A stretch of DNA of 64,000 nucleotides. Source: Actinomycetes bacterium. Lineage in GTDB: Bacteria > Actinomycetota > Actinomycetes > Mycobacteriales > Mycobacteriaceae. The notes beneath the pieces are model-generated. The model was given only the letters and a program-made list of their open reading frames with translations, was not told where the DNA came from and did not search any database. Of the stretch, positions 56,764-64,000 are shown piece by piece. The position numbers were made by a program, and so were the translations under genes. The DNA lies in the NCBI GenBank assembly GCA_023461275.1, contig JAEYMI010000013.1, positions 62,001-126,000 of the forward strand. The letters are read 5' to 3'. The stretch's first letter is position 1. Every line of letters begins with the position of its first letter.

Positions 56764-57986
56764 GCACCGCCACCATGACCGCACCCACATTCTCCGCCAT
56801 CGATCCGCTCAACCTCGACCTCGGATACTCCGACGACGAACTGGCCGTGCGTGATTCGGTTCGCGGTTTCCTCGCCGAGAACGTCACCCCGCACATCGCC
56901 GACTGGTTCGAGCAGGGCGGCATCCCGACCGCCCGTGAACTATTCAAGGAGTTCGGCCGCCTCGGCGTCCTCGGGATGCACCTCGACGGCTACGGCTGCG
57001 GCGGATCATCTTCTGTCCATTATGGTTTGGCCAGCCTCGAACTCGAGGCCTGCGACTCTGGCATCCGCTCGATGGTGTCGGTGCAGGGGTCGCTGGCGAT
57101 GTTCTCCATCTACAACAACGGCAGCGAAGAGCAGAAGCAGCAGTGGTTGCCGTCGATGGCCGAGGGCACCACGGTCGGCTGCTTCGGCCTCACCGAGCCC
57201 GACGCCGGCAGCGACCCGGCGTCGATGAAAACCCGCGCCCGACGCGACGGTGATGACTGGATTCTCGACGGCCGCAAGATGTGGATCACCAACTCCCCCA
57301 TCGCCGATGTGGCCGTCGTCTGGGCCCAGACCGATCTCGACGACGGTAGCGTCGGGGTCCGCGGCTTCATCGTCCCCACCGACACCCCCGGTGTCAGCAC
57401 ACCGGAGATCAAACACAAACTGTCGCTGCGGGCGTCGACGACCGGCGAGATCGTCCTGGACAACGTACGCCTGCCCGCCGATGCGTTGATGCCCGGAAAC
57501 CCGGACCTGCACAAGGGACGCGGGATCAAGGCACCGCTCTCGAGTCTCACCGAGGCCCGTTACGGCATCATCTGGGGTGCCATCGGCGCTGCGCGCACCG
57601 CATGGCAGGCCGCACTCGACTACTCGACGCAGCGCACCCAGTTCGGGCAGCCAATCGCCGGATTCCAACTGACACAGGCGAAGCTGGCCGACATGGCACT
57701 CGAACTGCAGAAGGGCCAGCTGTTGGCACAGCATCTGGGTCGGCTGAAGGATTCGGTGGGGCTACGTCCCGATCAGGTCAGCTTCGGCAAACTCAACAAC
57801 ACCCGCGAGGCCATCAAGATCTGCCGCACCGCGCGAACCATTCTGGGCGGCAACGGAATCTCGCTGGAGTACCCAGTGATCCGGCACATGGTGAACCTGG
57901 AGTCGGTGCTCACCTACGAGGGCACCCCGGAAATGCATCAGCTCGTCCTCGGCCAGGCCTTCACCGGCCAGAACGCCTTTCGCTAG
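56760..57986 (+). CDS. aliB: Acyl-CoA dehydrogenase (cyclohexanecarboxyl-CoA dehydrogenase candidate)
   Basis: A 408-residue flavoprotein close to glutaryl-CoA-dehydrogenase-type sequences: GCFGLTEPDAGSDPASMKTRA, WITNSPIADVAVVWAQTD, and the C-terminal SVLTYEGTPEMHQLVLGQA with the catalytic glutamate. It should introduce the first double bond. The GTG start overlaps the ligase stop. The operon context suggests the ring dehydrogenation step of the alicyclic acid pathway. It could instead act on pimelyl/glutaryl-CoA formed later. Confidence 0.72.
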   Translation: MSTATMTAPTFSAIDPLNLDLGYSDDELAVRDSVRGFLAENVTPHIADWFEQGGIPTARELFKEFGRLGVLGMHLDGYGCGGSSSVHYGLASLELEACDSGIRSMVSVQGSLAMFSIYNNGSEEQKQQWLPSMAEGTTVGCFGLTEPDAGSDPASMKTRARRDGDDWILDGRKMWITNSPIADVAVVWAQTDLDDGSVGVRGFIVPTDTPGVSTPEIKHKLSLRASTTGEIVLDNVRLPADALMPGNPDLHKGRGIKAPLSSLTEARYGIIWGAIGAARTAWQAALDYSTQRTQFGQPIAGFQLTQAKLADMALELQKGQLLAQHLGRLKDSVGLRPDQVSFGKLNNTREAIKICRTARTILGGNGISLEYPVIRHMVNLESVLTYEGTPEMHQLVLGQAFTGQNAFR

Positions 57987-57997
57987 TCCGCCGCCGT

Positions 57998-58047
57998 GAT
58001 TTCGATACGGTCCGACTCGCTCCGCTCACCGGACCTACTCAATCAGC
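57998..58047 (-). repeat. R4 intergenic palindrome, copy 4a
   Basis: GATTTCGATACGG ... CCTACTCAATCAGC, the reverse orientation of R4. It is followed six bases later by copy 4b in forward orientation, making a head-to-head pair inside the operon's largest gap. Confidence 0.65.
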
Positions 58048-58053
58048 GTGAAT

Positions 58054-58099
58054 GCTGGTCGAGTGCCGCGAGCCGCTAGGCGAGCCGGGTATCGAGACC
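58054..58099 (+). repeat. R4 intergenic palindrome, copy 4b
   Basis: GCTGGTCGAG ... GTATCGAGACC, forward orientation, ending 13 bases before the ribosome-binding site of the next acyl-CoA dehydrogenase. Confidence 0.7.
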
Positions 58100-58123
58100 T
58101 CCATCAACACCCCAGGAGAACTA

Positions 58124-59269
58124 ATGACCTCCCTCTCACATGACCTCGAACACAAGCACTTTCGCGACACCGTAAGGCGTTTCGTCGTCGAACAGATCAC
58201 CCCGTCGCACGAACAGTGGGAAGACCGCGGACAGTGGGACCGTTCACTGTTCACCGAAGCCGGCAAACGCGGCTTGATCGGCTTCCCGGTCGGCGAGGAG
58301 TACGGCGGACCTGGCGTCGACGATTTCCGCTATCACGCCATCGCCATCGACGAGGTCGCCCGGACCGGCGCGGCCGCCGAGGCCATCGCCTTCTCGCTCC
58401 AGAACGACGTCGTGCTGCCGTATCTCACCGAGATGACCACCGACGAGCAGAAGGCTCGCTGGTTGCCGGGCGTGGTCACCGGAGACACGGTGCTGGGTAT
58501 CGCGATGACCGAACCCGGTGCGGGCAGCGACCTGACCGGTATTCGGACGTCGGCGGTACTCGATGGCGATCACTACGTCGTCAACGGGTCCAAGACCTTT
58601 ATCTCCAACGGCCGCAACGGAGATCTGTTCGTCATCGCGGTCCGCACCTCGCCGGACAAGCACAAGGGACTCACCCTGCTTGTCGTCGACGCCGACACGC
58701 CTGGCTTCGAAAGGGGCCGCAAGCTCGACAAGATCGGTCTGCACGCCCAAGACACCAGCGAGCTGGCGTTCACCGACATGCGGGTGCCGGTGGCCGATCG
58801 GCTCGGCGACGAAGGCCAGGGCTTTTATCAACTGGTGCATAATCTTCCGCAGGAACGGCTGTCGCTGTCCATCGGGGCGGTCGCTGCGGCCGAGGGCACC
58901 TTCGCCCGCACCCTCGACTATGTCCGGGAGAGAACGGCTTTCGGCTCACCCATCTCGTCGTTTCAGAACACGCAGTTCGTGTTGGCCGAGCTGGCAACGG
59001 AATTGGATATCGCACGCACCTTCCTCGACGACTGCATCGCCGAGCATGTGCGCGGCGAGCTCACCGCGGCACGCGCGGCGAAACTCAAGTGGTGGACGAC
59101 CGAACTGCAGGTCCGCACCGCCGACCGCTGCCTTCAACTGCACGGCGGTTACGGGTACATGCGGGAGTATCCGGTGTCGCGGGCGTTCATCGACGCGCGC
59201 ATTCAGACCATCTACGGCGGCACCACCGAGATCATGAAGACGATCGTCGCCAAGGATCTGGGAATCTGA
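58124..59269 (+). CDS. Acyl-CoA dehydrogenase, second in the alicyclic acid operon
   Basis: A 381-residue flavoprotein: GIAMTEPGAGSDLTGIRTSA, FISNGRNGDLFVIAVRT and a C-terminal IYGGTTEIMKTIVAKDLGI. The usual YEG catalytic Glu at the C-terminus is Gly here (IYGG); in this subgroup the base is probably the Glu of NLPQERLSLS, as in long-chain or isovaleryl-type enzymes (inference). AGGAG precedes ATG 58124. It may handle pimelyl-CoA or a second dehydrogenation of the ring product. Confidence 0.78.
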   Translation: MTSLSHDLEHKHFRDTVRRFVVEQITPSHEQWEDRGQWDRSLFTEAGKRGLIGFPVGEEYGGPGVDDFRYHAIAIDEVARTGAAAEAIAFSLQNDVVLPYLTEMTTDEQKARWLPGVVTGDTVLGIAMTEPGAGSDLTGIRTSAVLDGDHYVVNGSKTFISNGRNGDLFVIAVRTSPDKHKGLTLLVVDADTPGFERGRKLDKIGLHAQDTSELAFTDMRVPVADRLGDEGQGFYQLVHNLPQERLSLSIGAVAAAEGTFARTLDYVRERTAFGSPISSFQNTQFVLAELATELDIARTFLDDCIAEHVRGELTAARAAKLKWWTTELQVRTADRCLQLHGGYGYMREYPVSRAFIDARIQTIYGGTTEIMKTIVAKDLGI

Positions 59270-59281
59270 TCGGCTAGACTG

Positions 59282-59298
59282 GTGAATTGTCGTTCATT
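59282..59298 (+). promoter_or_regulatory. Operator upstream of the TetR gene
   Basis: GTGAATTGTCGTTCATT, 14 of 17 bases identical to the site at the badI promoter (53378-53394). It lies 18 bp upstream of the TetR start, so the regulator probably controls itself and the operon. Confidence 0.65.
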
Positions 59299-59315
59299 TC
59301 TGTCAGGAGGCCGGC

Positions 59316-59990
59316 GTGGCGAAAGCCGCAACAGCACGCACTCCCACCGATGAGTCGGTCGAGGAGGCCGTCCGCGCGGTGCGCGCCTCGTCTCGACGAC
59401 GCCAACTCCTCGACGCGGCCGTCACAGTCATGGGCCGCACCGGTTTTCATTCGATGTCCATGCAGGCCCTCGCCGACGAGGCGCAGGTCAGCGTCGGACT
59501 GTTCTACAAATATTTCGGCAGCAAAGAAGACATCCTGCTCGCCGCGATCGTCGACATCCTGGAGAAGTTCCGCGATCAACTCCAACCGGCGATGGATCTC
59601 GCCGGCGACGACCCGGTGACCCAACTGATCGCCGGCTTCCGGCAGTACACCACCATCGTCGACGAGAACCGCGACGCCGTTGTCCTCACCTACCGCGAGA
59701 GCCGCACCCTCGACTCGGCCGGGCGAGACCGCATCAAGGAACTCGAGGTCGAAACGTCGGCGCCGATGCGCGATGCCATCACCGCGGGCATCGACGCCGG
59801 GCTGATGAACCCCGTCGACGTCGACCTCGCCGTCTTCGACCTGATGATGCTCGCCCACGGATGGGCGCTCAAGCACTGGCATTTCGCGCCGGAGTTCAAC
59901 CTCGAGCGATACATCAACGCGCAGTTACGGTTCGCGCTGCCGTCGCTGGTACGGCCGGACAAGCTCGACGGGTATCTGGCGGGTTTGTGA
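59316..59990 (+). CDS. TetR-family regulator of the alicyclic acid operon
   Basis: A 224-residue protein. The helix-turn-helix at about residues 35-80 reads MGRTGFHSMSMQALADEAQ and VGLFYKYFGSKEDI, and the ligand domain follows. GTG 59316 has TCAGGAGG upstream. It is the last co-directional gene, 46 bases after the second acyl-CoA dehydrogenase. The shared 17-bp operator ties it to the badI promoter. The effector is probably an acyl-CoA intermediate. Confidence 0.85.
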   Translation: MAKAATARTPTDESVEEAVRAVRASSRRRQLLDAAVTVMGRTGFHSMSMQALADEAQVSVGLFYKYFGSKEDILLAAIVDILEKFRDQLQPAMDLAGDDPVTQLIAGFRQYTTIVDENRDAVVLTYRESRTLDSAGRDRIKELEVETSAPMRDAITAGIDAGLMNPVDVDLAVFDLMMLAHGWALKHWHFAPEFNLERYINAQLRFALPSLVRPDKLDGYLAGL

Positions 59991-59995
59991 CGGGT

Positions 59996-60039
59996 GGTCT
60001 CGATACGGTGCCACTCGCTCCGGGCCCTACTCGACCAGC
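59996..60039 (-). repeat. R4 intergenic palindrome, copy 5
   Basis: GGTCTCGATACGG ... CTACTCGACCAGC, a reverse-oriented R4 copy six bases after the TetR stop. Confidence 0.7.
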
Positions 60040-60071
60040 GGAAGGCTCACCCGCCGATCCAGCCCGATCCC

Positions 60072-60102
60072 GTTCTTACAGTTCTTACAGTAAGTAATGT
60101 AA
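60072..60102. other. AT-rich palindromic cluster without an adjacent gene start
   Basis: GTTCTTACA occurs twice in tandem (60072-60089), followed by CTTACAGTAAG (60084-60094) and the wider dyad TTAC(N10)GTAA (60085-60102). It looks like a TetR-type operator but lies between two convergent gene ends (59990 and 60170). A small RNA promoter or relic of a lost gene is possible. Confidence 0.45.
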
Positions 60103-60169
60103 GGGGCGTGCAAACCAGTGCTCGCCCCCGCAGGCGGATCTAACAAGTCATCAATCGCGGCAGGTCCGC

Positions 60170-61243
60170 CTACCCTACCGCCAACGATTCAATCTCCGGC
60201 GCAACGATATTCACCGCGAACCCGAGCATCTTGAACGCCTCGTTGGTGGTCTGCCCGTGGTAGTAGCGATAGTAGATCTGTTGAGCGATCACCACCAGGC
60301 GGAACAGCCCGAAGACTTCGTACCAGCGCCACCGGTCCGCAGTCATCTCGAAACCCATTAGCTCGCAATACCGTTCGACGAACTCCGCGCGACTGAGCAT
60401 CCCCGGACGGTTGGTCGGGACCCTGCGCAGCATCTGCCGTGCGTCAGGGTCGTCGGCCTGAATCCAGTAGGCCATCGACCCGGCGACGTCCATCAAAGGA
60501 TCTCCGAGAGTGGCCATCTCCCAGTCGATGATGCCGATCACTCGCGTCGGGTCGTCGGAGTCCAGGACGACGTTGTCGAACTTGAAGTCGTTGTGGATCA
60601 CGCAGTTCGCGACGTCGTCGGGCTGGTTGGCGTCGAGCCACTGCATCACGTTCTCGAAGTCGGGGACGTCGGGCGTGTGCGCGTTGCGGAATCGGGTGGA
60701 CCAGCCGTCGACCTGGCGTCGGACATAGCCGAATCCCTTGCCGAGGTCGGTGAGGCCGGCCTGTTCGGGGTCGACCGAATGCAGTTCGACAAGCACGTCG
60801 ATGAAGTTGTGGCACAAGGTGGTTGCCTGCGCGGCGTCCAGCGGGATGTCGGCCGGCCATTCGGCCGAGGGGATCACCCCGGCGATCCGGCCCATCACGT
60901 AGAAGTCGGCGCCGAGCACCGACTCGTCGTCGCAGAAGGCGACCATCGGTGCGACATACGGCAGCACCGGCGCCAACGCGGACTGGATGCGGAACTCGCG
61001 TCGCATGTCGTGCGCGCCACGGGCTTTGGTACCGCGAGGAGCGCGACGCAGGATCAGATCGCGCGTCGCATACCGAAGCAGATAGGTGAGATTCGACGCC
61101 CCGCCAGAGAACTGCTGGACCGCCGGAACTCCGTCGAGGCCGGTCGGGTCGTCGGCGTGATCGCGCAGCCAGTCGGCGACCACCGCCACGTCGAATGCGT
61201 CTTCCGCACGTACATCGCGGACGCCGGAAACCTGTTGTGCCAT
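60170..61243 (-). CDS. Phosphotransferase-family protein (APH-like, ACAD10/FadE36 type)
   Basis: A 357-residue APH-fold kinase: FSGGASNLTYLLRY (nucleotide loop), catalytic CVIHNDFKFDN (HxDxxxxN) and metal-binding IIDWEMATLGDP. This subgroup is usually encoded next to, or fused with, acyl-CoA dehydrogenases; in ACAD10/11-type systems the kinase phosphorylates a hydroxyacyl-CoA before dehydration. The adjacent upstream gene is such a dehydrogenase, only 34 bases away, so the pair probably acts on 4-hydroxyacyl-CoA or a related substrate. Confidence 0.85.
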   Translation of the reverse strand: MAQQVSGVRDVRAEDAFDVAVVADWLRDHADDPTGLDGVPAVQQFSGGASNLTYLLRYATRDLILRRAPRGTKARGAHDMRREFRIQSALAPVLPYVAPMVAFCDDESVLGADFYVMGRIAGVIPSAEWPADIPLDAAQATTLCHNFIDVLVELHSVDPEQAGLTDLGKGFGYVRRQVDGWSTRFRNAHTPDVPDFENVMQWLDANQPDDVANCVIHNDFKFDNVVLDSDDPTRVIGIIDWEMATLGDPLMDVAGSMAYWIQADDPDARQMLRRVPTNRPGMLSRAEFVERYCELMGFEMTADRWRWYEVFGLFRLVVIAQQIYYRYYHGQTTNEAFKMLGFAVNIVAPEIESLAVG

Positions 61244-61277
61244 CAGAGATATCTGCCTTTCACCGATACTCCCCTAC

Positions 61278-62528
61278 TCACCGATACTTGGCGAACTCGA
61301 GGCGGGCAACCACCCCGCGGTGCACCTCGTCGGGTCCGTCAGCCAGCCGCAACGACCGCGCACCCACCCAGGCCGCGGCGAGCGGGAAGTCGTCGGTGAG
61401 CCCGGCACCGCCGTGCAGTTGGATGGCGAGGTCGATGACGTTGCCCGCCATGGCCGGAACCTCCACCTTGATCTCGCTGACCGCGCTGATCGCCTCGCGG
61501 GACAGACCTTGATCGAGCAGCCATGCGGCATGCAGTACCAAGAGCCGCGACCGATTGATGGCGATCCGTGCGTCGGCGATGCGTTCCGGATTGCCACCCA
61601 GTTTGGCGATCGGCTTGCCGAAGGCGTTGCGCGACAACGCCCGTCGAACACCGAGTTCCAGCGCCTTCTCGGCCAGGCCGATGGCCCGCATGCAGTGGTG
61701 CACGCGGCCCGGCCCGAGCCGTCCCTGCGCGATCTCGTACGCGCGCCCGGGCCCGAGGATGATGTTCGACGCGGGCACCCGCACATCGTCGAAGGAAACC
61801 TCGCCGTGCCCGAGCGGTTCGTCGTAGTAGCCCATGGTGGTCAGCATCCGATCCACGGTGACGCCCGGTGTGTCGACGGGGACGAGCACCATCGTGTGGC
61901 GGCTGTGCCGGTCGGCGGTGGCGTCGGTGAGGCCCATGAAGATGAGGATTGTGCAGTCGGGATGGCCGACGCCGGTGGAGAACCATTTGGTGCCGTTGAC
62001 GATGACGTCGTCGCCGTCGACGATGGCGGTGGCCGCCATGTTGGTGGCATCCGACGACGCGACCTCGGGTTCGGTCATGCAGAACGCGCTGCGAATCTCG
62101 CCGGCGAGCAGCGGCTCAAGCCATTGCGCGCGTTGCTCGTCGGAGCCGTAGCGCAGCAGCACCTCCATGTTGCCGGTGTCGGGGGCGTTGCAGTTGAACA
62201 CCAGTGGCGCGAGGAATGAGCTGCCCATCGCCTCGGCGACCGGCGCGTAGTCGATGTTGGTCAGACCCTCGCCGCCGTCGGTGCCGAAGTCCGCTGCGTA
62301 CCGCCCGGCGTGTTCCTTGGGCAGGAAGAGGTTCCACAAGCCGGCCTTGCGGGCGGCGACCTGCAGGTCTTTGATCACCGGCAGCGCAGCCCAGGTGTCC
62401 TCGCCGGCCGCCCGACGTCGGGCCAATTCTCGGTGCAGATCCAGTTCGACCGGTTCGATCTCGGCGACCATGAAGGCCCGAACCCGCTCGGTCAGGTCGG
62501 CGGAACGTTGCGACGGTGCGAAGTCCAT
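61278..62528 (-). CDS. Acyl-CoA dehydrogenase, ACAD10/11-like
   Basis: A 416-residue flavoprotein with AFCMTEPEVASSDATNMAA, KWFSTGVGHPDCTILIFMG and the C-terminal LRLADGPDEVHRGVVAR, all typical of ACAD10/11-type enzymes rather than FadE25-type. ATG 62528 was chosen because it starts the conserved N-terminus (MDFAPSQR); the frame extends upstream into the PAP2 gene. It forms an operon with the phosphotransferase gene, and the two are likely functional partners. Confidence 0.87.
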   Translation of the reverse strand: MDFAPSQRSADLTERVRAFMVAEIEPVELDLHRELARRRAAGEDTWAALPVIKDLQVAARKAGLWNLFLPKEHAGRYAADFGTDGGEGLTNIDYAPVAEAMGSSFLAPLVFNCNAPDTGNMEVLLRYGSDEQRAQWLEPLLAGEIRSAFCMTEPEVASSDATNMAATAIVDGDDVIVNGTKWFSTGVGHPDCTILIFMGLTDATADRHSRHTMVLVPVDTPGVTVDRMLTTMGYYDEPLGHGEVSFDDVRVPASNIILGPGRAYEIAQGRLGPGRVHHCMRAIGLAEKALELGVRRALSRNAFGKPIAKLGGNPERIADARIAINRSRLLVLHAAWLLDQGLSREAISAVSEIKVEVPAMAGNVIDLAIQLHGGAGLTDDFPLAAAWVGARSLRLADGPDEVHRGVVARLEFAKYR

Positions 62529-63139
62529 GACTCCGACGGTAGTCGTCGGTCGGGGTCGGCTCGTCGCATCGGTGAAAAGTGTTGACACAGCGCTGAACAC
62601 ATCGCCACCCACAGCGCACCGATCACCCAGCCGGCGAGGACGTCGGTGGTCCAGTGCACACCGAGCACGACGCGGGTGACGCCGATCGCGAGCGGCAGCA
62701 GCACCGCTGCGACCAGCGCCATCGGATGCGCCCGCACCCATGGGCTCAGCCGGTAGGCGGCGACCGCGATCAGCCCGTAGACCACTGTGCTCGACAGCGC
62801 GTGCCCGGACGGAAACGAGTAGGTGTCGATGTCGAGCAGGCGATCGGCGACGGGTGGTCGCTGCCGCTCGAAGATGTGTTTCAAGGTGACCGGCACCGCC
62901 GATCCGACAAGCGCGCCGGCGCCCACCAGCAACGCCTCGGCGGTATGGCGTCGAGCCAGGAGCACCGCGAACGCCACCACCGCGACAACGGTCAGCGTGA
63001 GCGCATTACCAAGGACGGTGATGCCGTGCGCCAGCCCGACCCATGGACTGCCGCGGTGCTGGACGACCCAGTCGGTGATGTCGGCGTCGAGGCGCGACGG
63101 GTCGACATGCACTGTCTGGTCTCCTTCGACGTCGGACAA
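62492..63139 (-). CDS. PAP2-family membrane phosphatase
   Basis: A 215-residue protein with five to six helices and the three PAP2 phosphatase motifs: KHIFERQRPP, YSFPSGHALS and TRVVLGVHWTTDVLAG. It dephosphorylates a lipid phosphate such as phosphatidate or undecaprenyl pyrophosphate. Its 3' end overlaps the start of the acyl-CoA dehydrogenase gene by 37 bases on the same strand. Confidence 0.88.
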   Translation of the reverse strand: MSDVEGDQTVHVDPSRLDADITDWVVQHRGSPWVGLAHGITVLGNALTLTVVAVVAFAVLLARRHTAEALLVGAGALVGSAVPVTLKHIFERQRPPVADRLLDIDTYSFPSGHALSSTVVYGLIAVAAYRLSPWVRAHPMALVAAVLLPLAIGVTRVVLGVHWTTDVLAGWVIGALWVAMCSALCQHFSPMRRADPDRRLPSESWTSHRRNVPPT

Positions 63140-63211
63140 GCGGTTCGGACCAGCCTACCCATGCCGATCGTGGAGACAACGCCGCCGAACGGAACGGACG
63201 AAGGAAAATGA

Positions 63212-64000
63212 TCAGTGCCAGTACAGCGTCGAACCTTCGGGTCCGGCCGAGGTGCTGATCATCTTCGCGAAGCAATGATCGGGGTCGAATCCCTGTGTGC
63301 GGCACCAGGTGTTGGCGTCGTCGGGCCCGGGGAAGGTGTTGGCGGCGACGGTGACCCACCAACCGGAGTAGCTGAAGACGCTCCATTCGTCGCTCCACAA
63401 CAGCCGAACGTCGGAGAATCGCAGCCGCGATGCAAGGAACTCGTCGAGAATGGCCTGGTCGTCCCAGGTTCTTCCCTCGGCGACCAGTCCAGGGCGTTTG
63501 GAGCTCAGTTGTGCGACCCACCGATTGTTGAGGTTCGCGAGGATGAACGCGCGATCCGAATTTGCTTGGGTACGAAGCGCATCACCGGCCGAAGCACCAC
63601 GGTCGGCGCCGGCCGGGGTCGTTGCCGTCAGAGCGGATGCGGTGCTCGACGCCACCGGAATCCGCGTCGGGGACCCCGCTGTCGTCGGTCCCTTGGAGCA
63701 TTCGACGAGGATCTCACGGCCACCAGTTCCCGAAGTCCCCGACGACCCACTCGACCCACTCGACGACGATGCGCCCAAGGTGTCGGGCAGCCGGGAGAAG
63801 CTGCCCGGCGGGAAAGTGAGATCGATACTGATCCCGTCGGCGGCGGATTCTGCATGCGGAACACCAACGGGTGAGCGGGAGAAGTCGAAAACACCGCCGG
63901 CAACCAACGACGATCCGTCGCGCAGGGTGATGGTGGTTTGCGGCCCGGCAAGTACGTCGCCGCTCGGACAGGTCGCCGTCACCTTCATGGTGACCACGAG
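63212..64000 (-). CDS. Hypothetical secreted-like protein, 5' end outside window
   Basis: At least 262 residues; the frame is open to the window edge, so the N-terminus is missing. The visible part has a beta-rich region (VTATCPSGDVLAGPQTTITLRD), a Ser/Gly/Thr linker (SSSSGSSGSSGTSGTGG) and a C-terminal domain with FILANLNNRWVAQLSSKRPG, DEWSVFSYSGWWVTVAANTF and two Cys flanking DPDH. The C-terminal type is common in actinobacterial secreted proteins; the function is unknown. Confidence 0.65.
   Translation of the reverse strand, partial: LVVTMKVTATCPSGDVLAGPQTTITLRDGSSLVAGGVFDFSRSPVGVPHAESAADGISIDLTFPPGSFSRLPDTLGASSSSGSSGSSGTSGTGGREILVECSKGPTTAGSPTRIPVASSTASALTATTPAGADRGASAGDALRTQANSDRAFILANLNNRWVAQLSSKRPGLVAEGRTWDDQAILDEFLASRLRFSDVRLLWSDEWSVFSYSGWWVTVAANTFPGPDDANTWCRTQGFDPDHCFAKMISTSAGPEGSTLYWH

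Noticed and set aside
1..64000. tRNA, rRNA or tmRNA genes
   Set aside because: No cloverleaf-like sequence or rRNA signature was noticed on either strand. A covariance scan was not possible here, so a missed short RNA cannot be fully excluded.

Overview
The window is 64 kb of very GC-rich chromosomal DNA from an actinomycete of the order Mycobacteriales. Gordonia or a close relative is most likely, but the genus is inferred, not proven. The evidence is the gene set: SepH, a FadE25-type acyl-CoA dehydrogenase, Eis-like acetyltransferases, an EspC-like and WXG100-like type VII secretion (T7SS) operon, a TNT-type NADase toxin, and many FadD/FadE genes. No rRNA, tRNA, CRISPR array, transposase, integrase or phage gene was recognised.

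Layout. 0-4 kb: PrsW-type protease, an AbiEi/DUF559 gene (G1) and a GDSL lipase. 4-11.6 kb: PucR regulator divergent from GABA aminotransferase, copper amine oxidase, succinate-semialdehyde dehydrogenase and agmatine deiminase, which together form a polyamine/GABA catabolic unit. 11.7-16.1 kb: YdcF-like protein, a second AbiEi/DUF559 gene (G2), fadE25 and a diguanylate cyclase. 16.3-21.6 kb: TetR divergent from an NCS1 permease, hydantoin-racemase-like protein, SnoaL-like protein, Fe(II)/2-oxoglutarate dioxygenase and XRE-cupin regulator, a probable catabolic cluster for a nucleobase-like or hydantoin-like compound. 21.6-34.5 kb: acyl-CoA ligase, a large secreted repeat-tailed protein, an acyl-CoA oxidase, three small membrane genes, an MpaB-like oxygenase, a second dioxygenase, an MFS exporter and pdxH. 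34.7-53.1 kb: a backbone of citA, serC, sepH, DUF2537, trmH, marR and DUF2530 in the order known from mycobacteria. Between citA and serC it is interrupted by a 7-kb accessory block holding a secreted TNT toxin with putative immunity gene, a T7SS-type operon with duplicated lipoproteins, and a third AbiEi/DUF559 gene (G3). 53.4-60 kb: an operon resembling the ali/bad route for cyclohexanecarboxylate, ending in its own TetR gene. 60-64 kb: phosphotransferase, acyl-CoA dehydrogenase, PAP2 phosphatase and the 5'-truncated end of a secreted protein.

The most unusual signal is in the repeats. Four families of short intergenic palindromes are scattered through the window: R1 (75 bp, 4 copies), R2 (about 45 bp, 3 copies), R3 (about 62 bp, 2 copies) and R4 (GCTGGTCGAG...GTATCGAG). 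Each of the three AbiEi/DUF559 nuclease-fold genes lies between two copies of one family, and a different family is used each time: G1 by R1, G2 by R3, G3 by R2. In G1 and G3 the flanking copies are inverted relative to each other and the downstream copy runs into the coding sequence, supplying the C-terminus. This resembles the REP/RAYT arrangement but with a restriction-endonuclease-fold protein instead of a transposase. Separately, a 21-bp minisatellite with core GTCGACAGCGCCC recurs at several loci, translated in two unrelated genes and non-coding in a third place.
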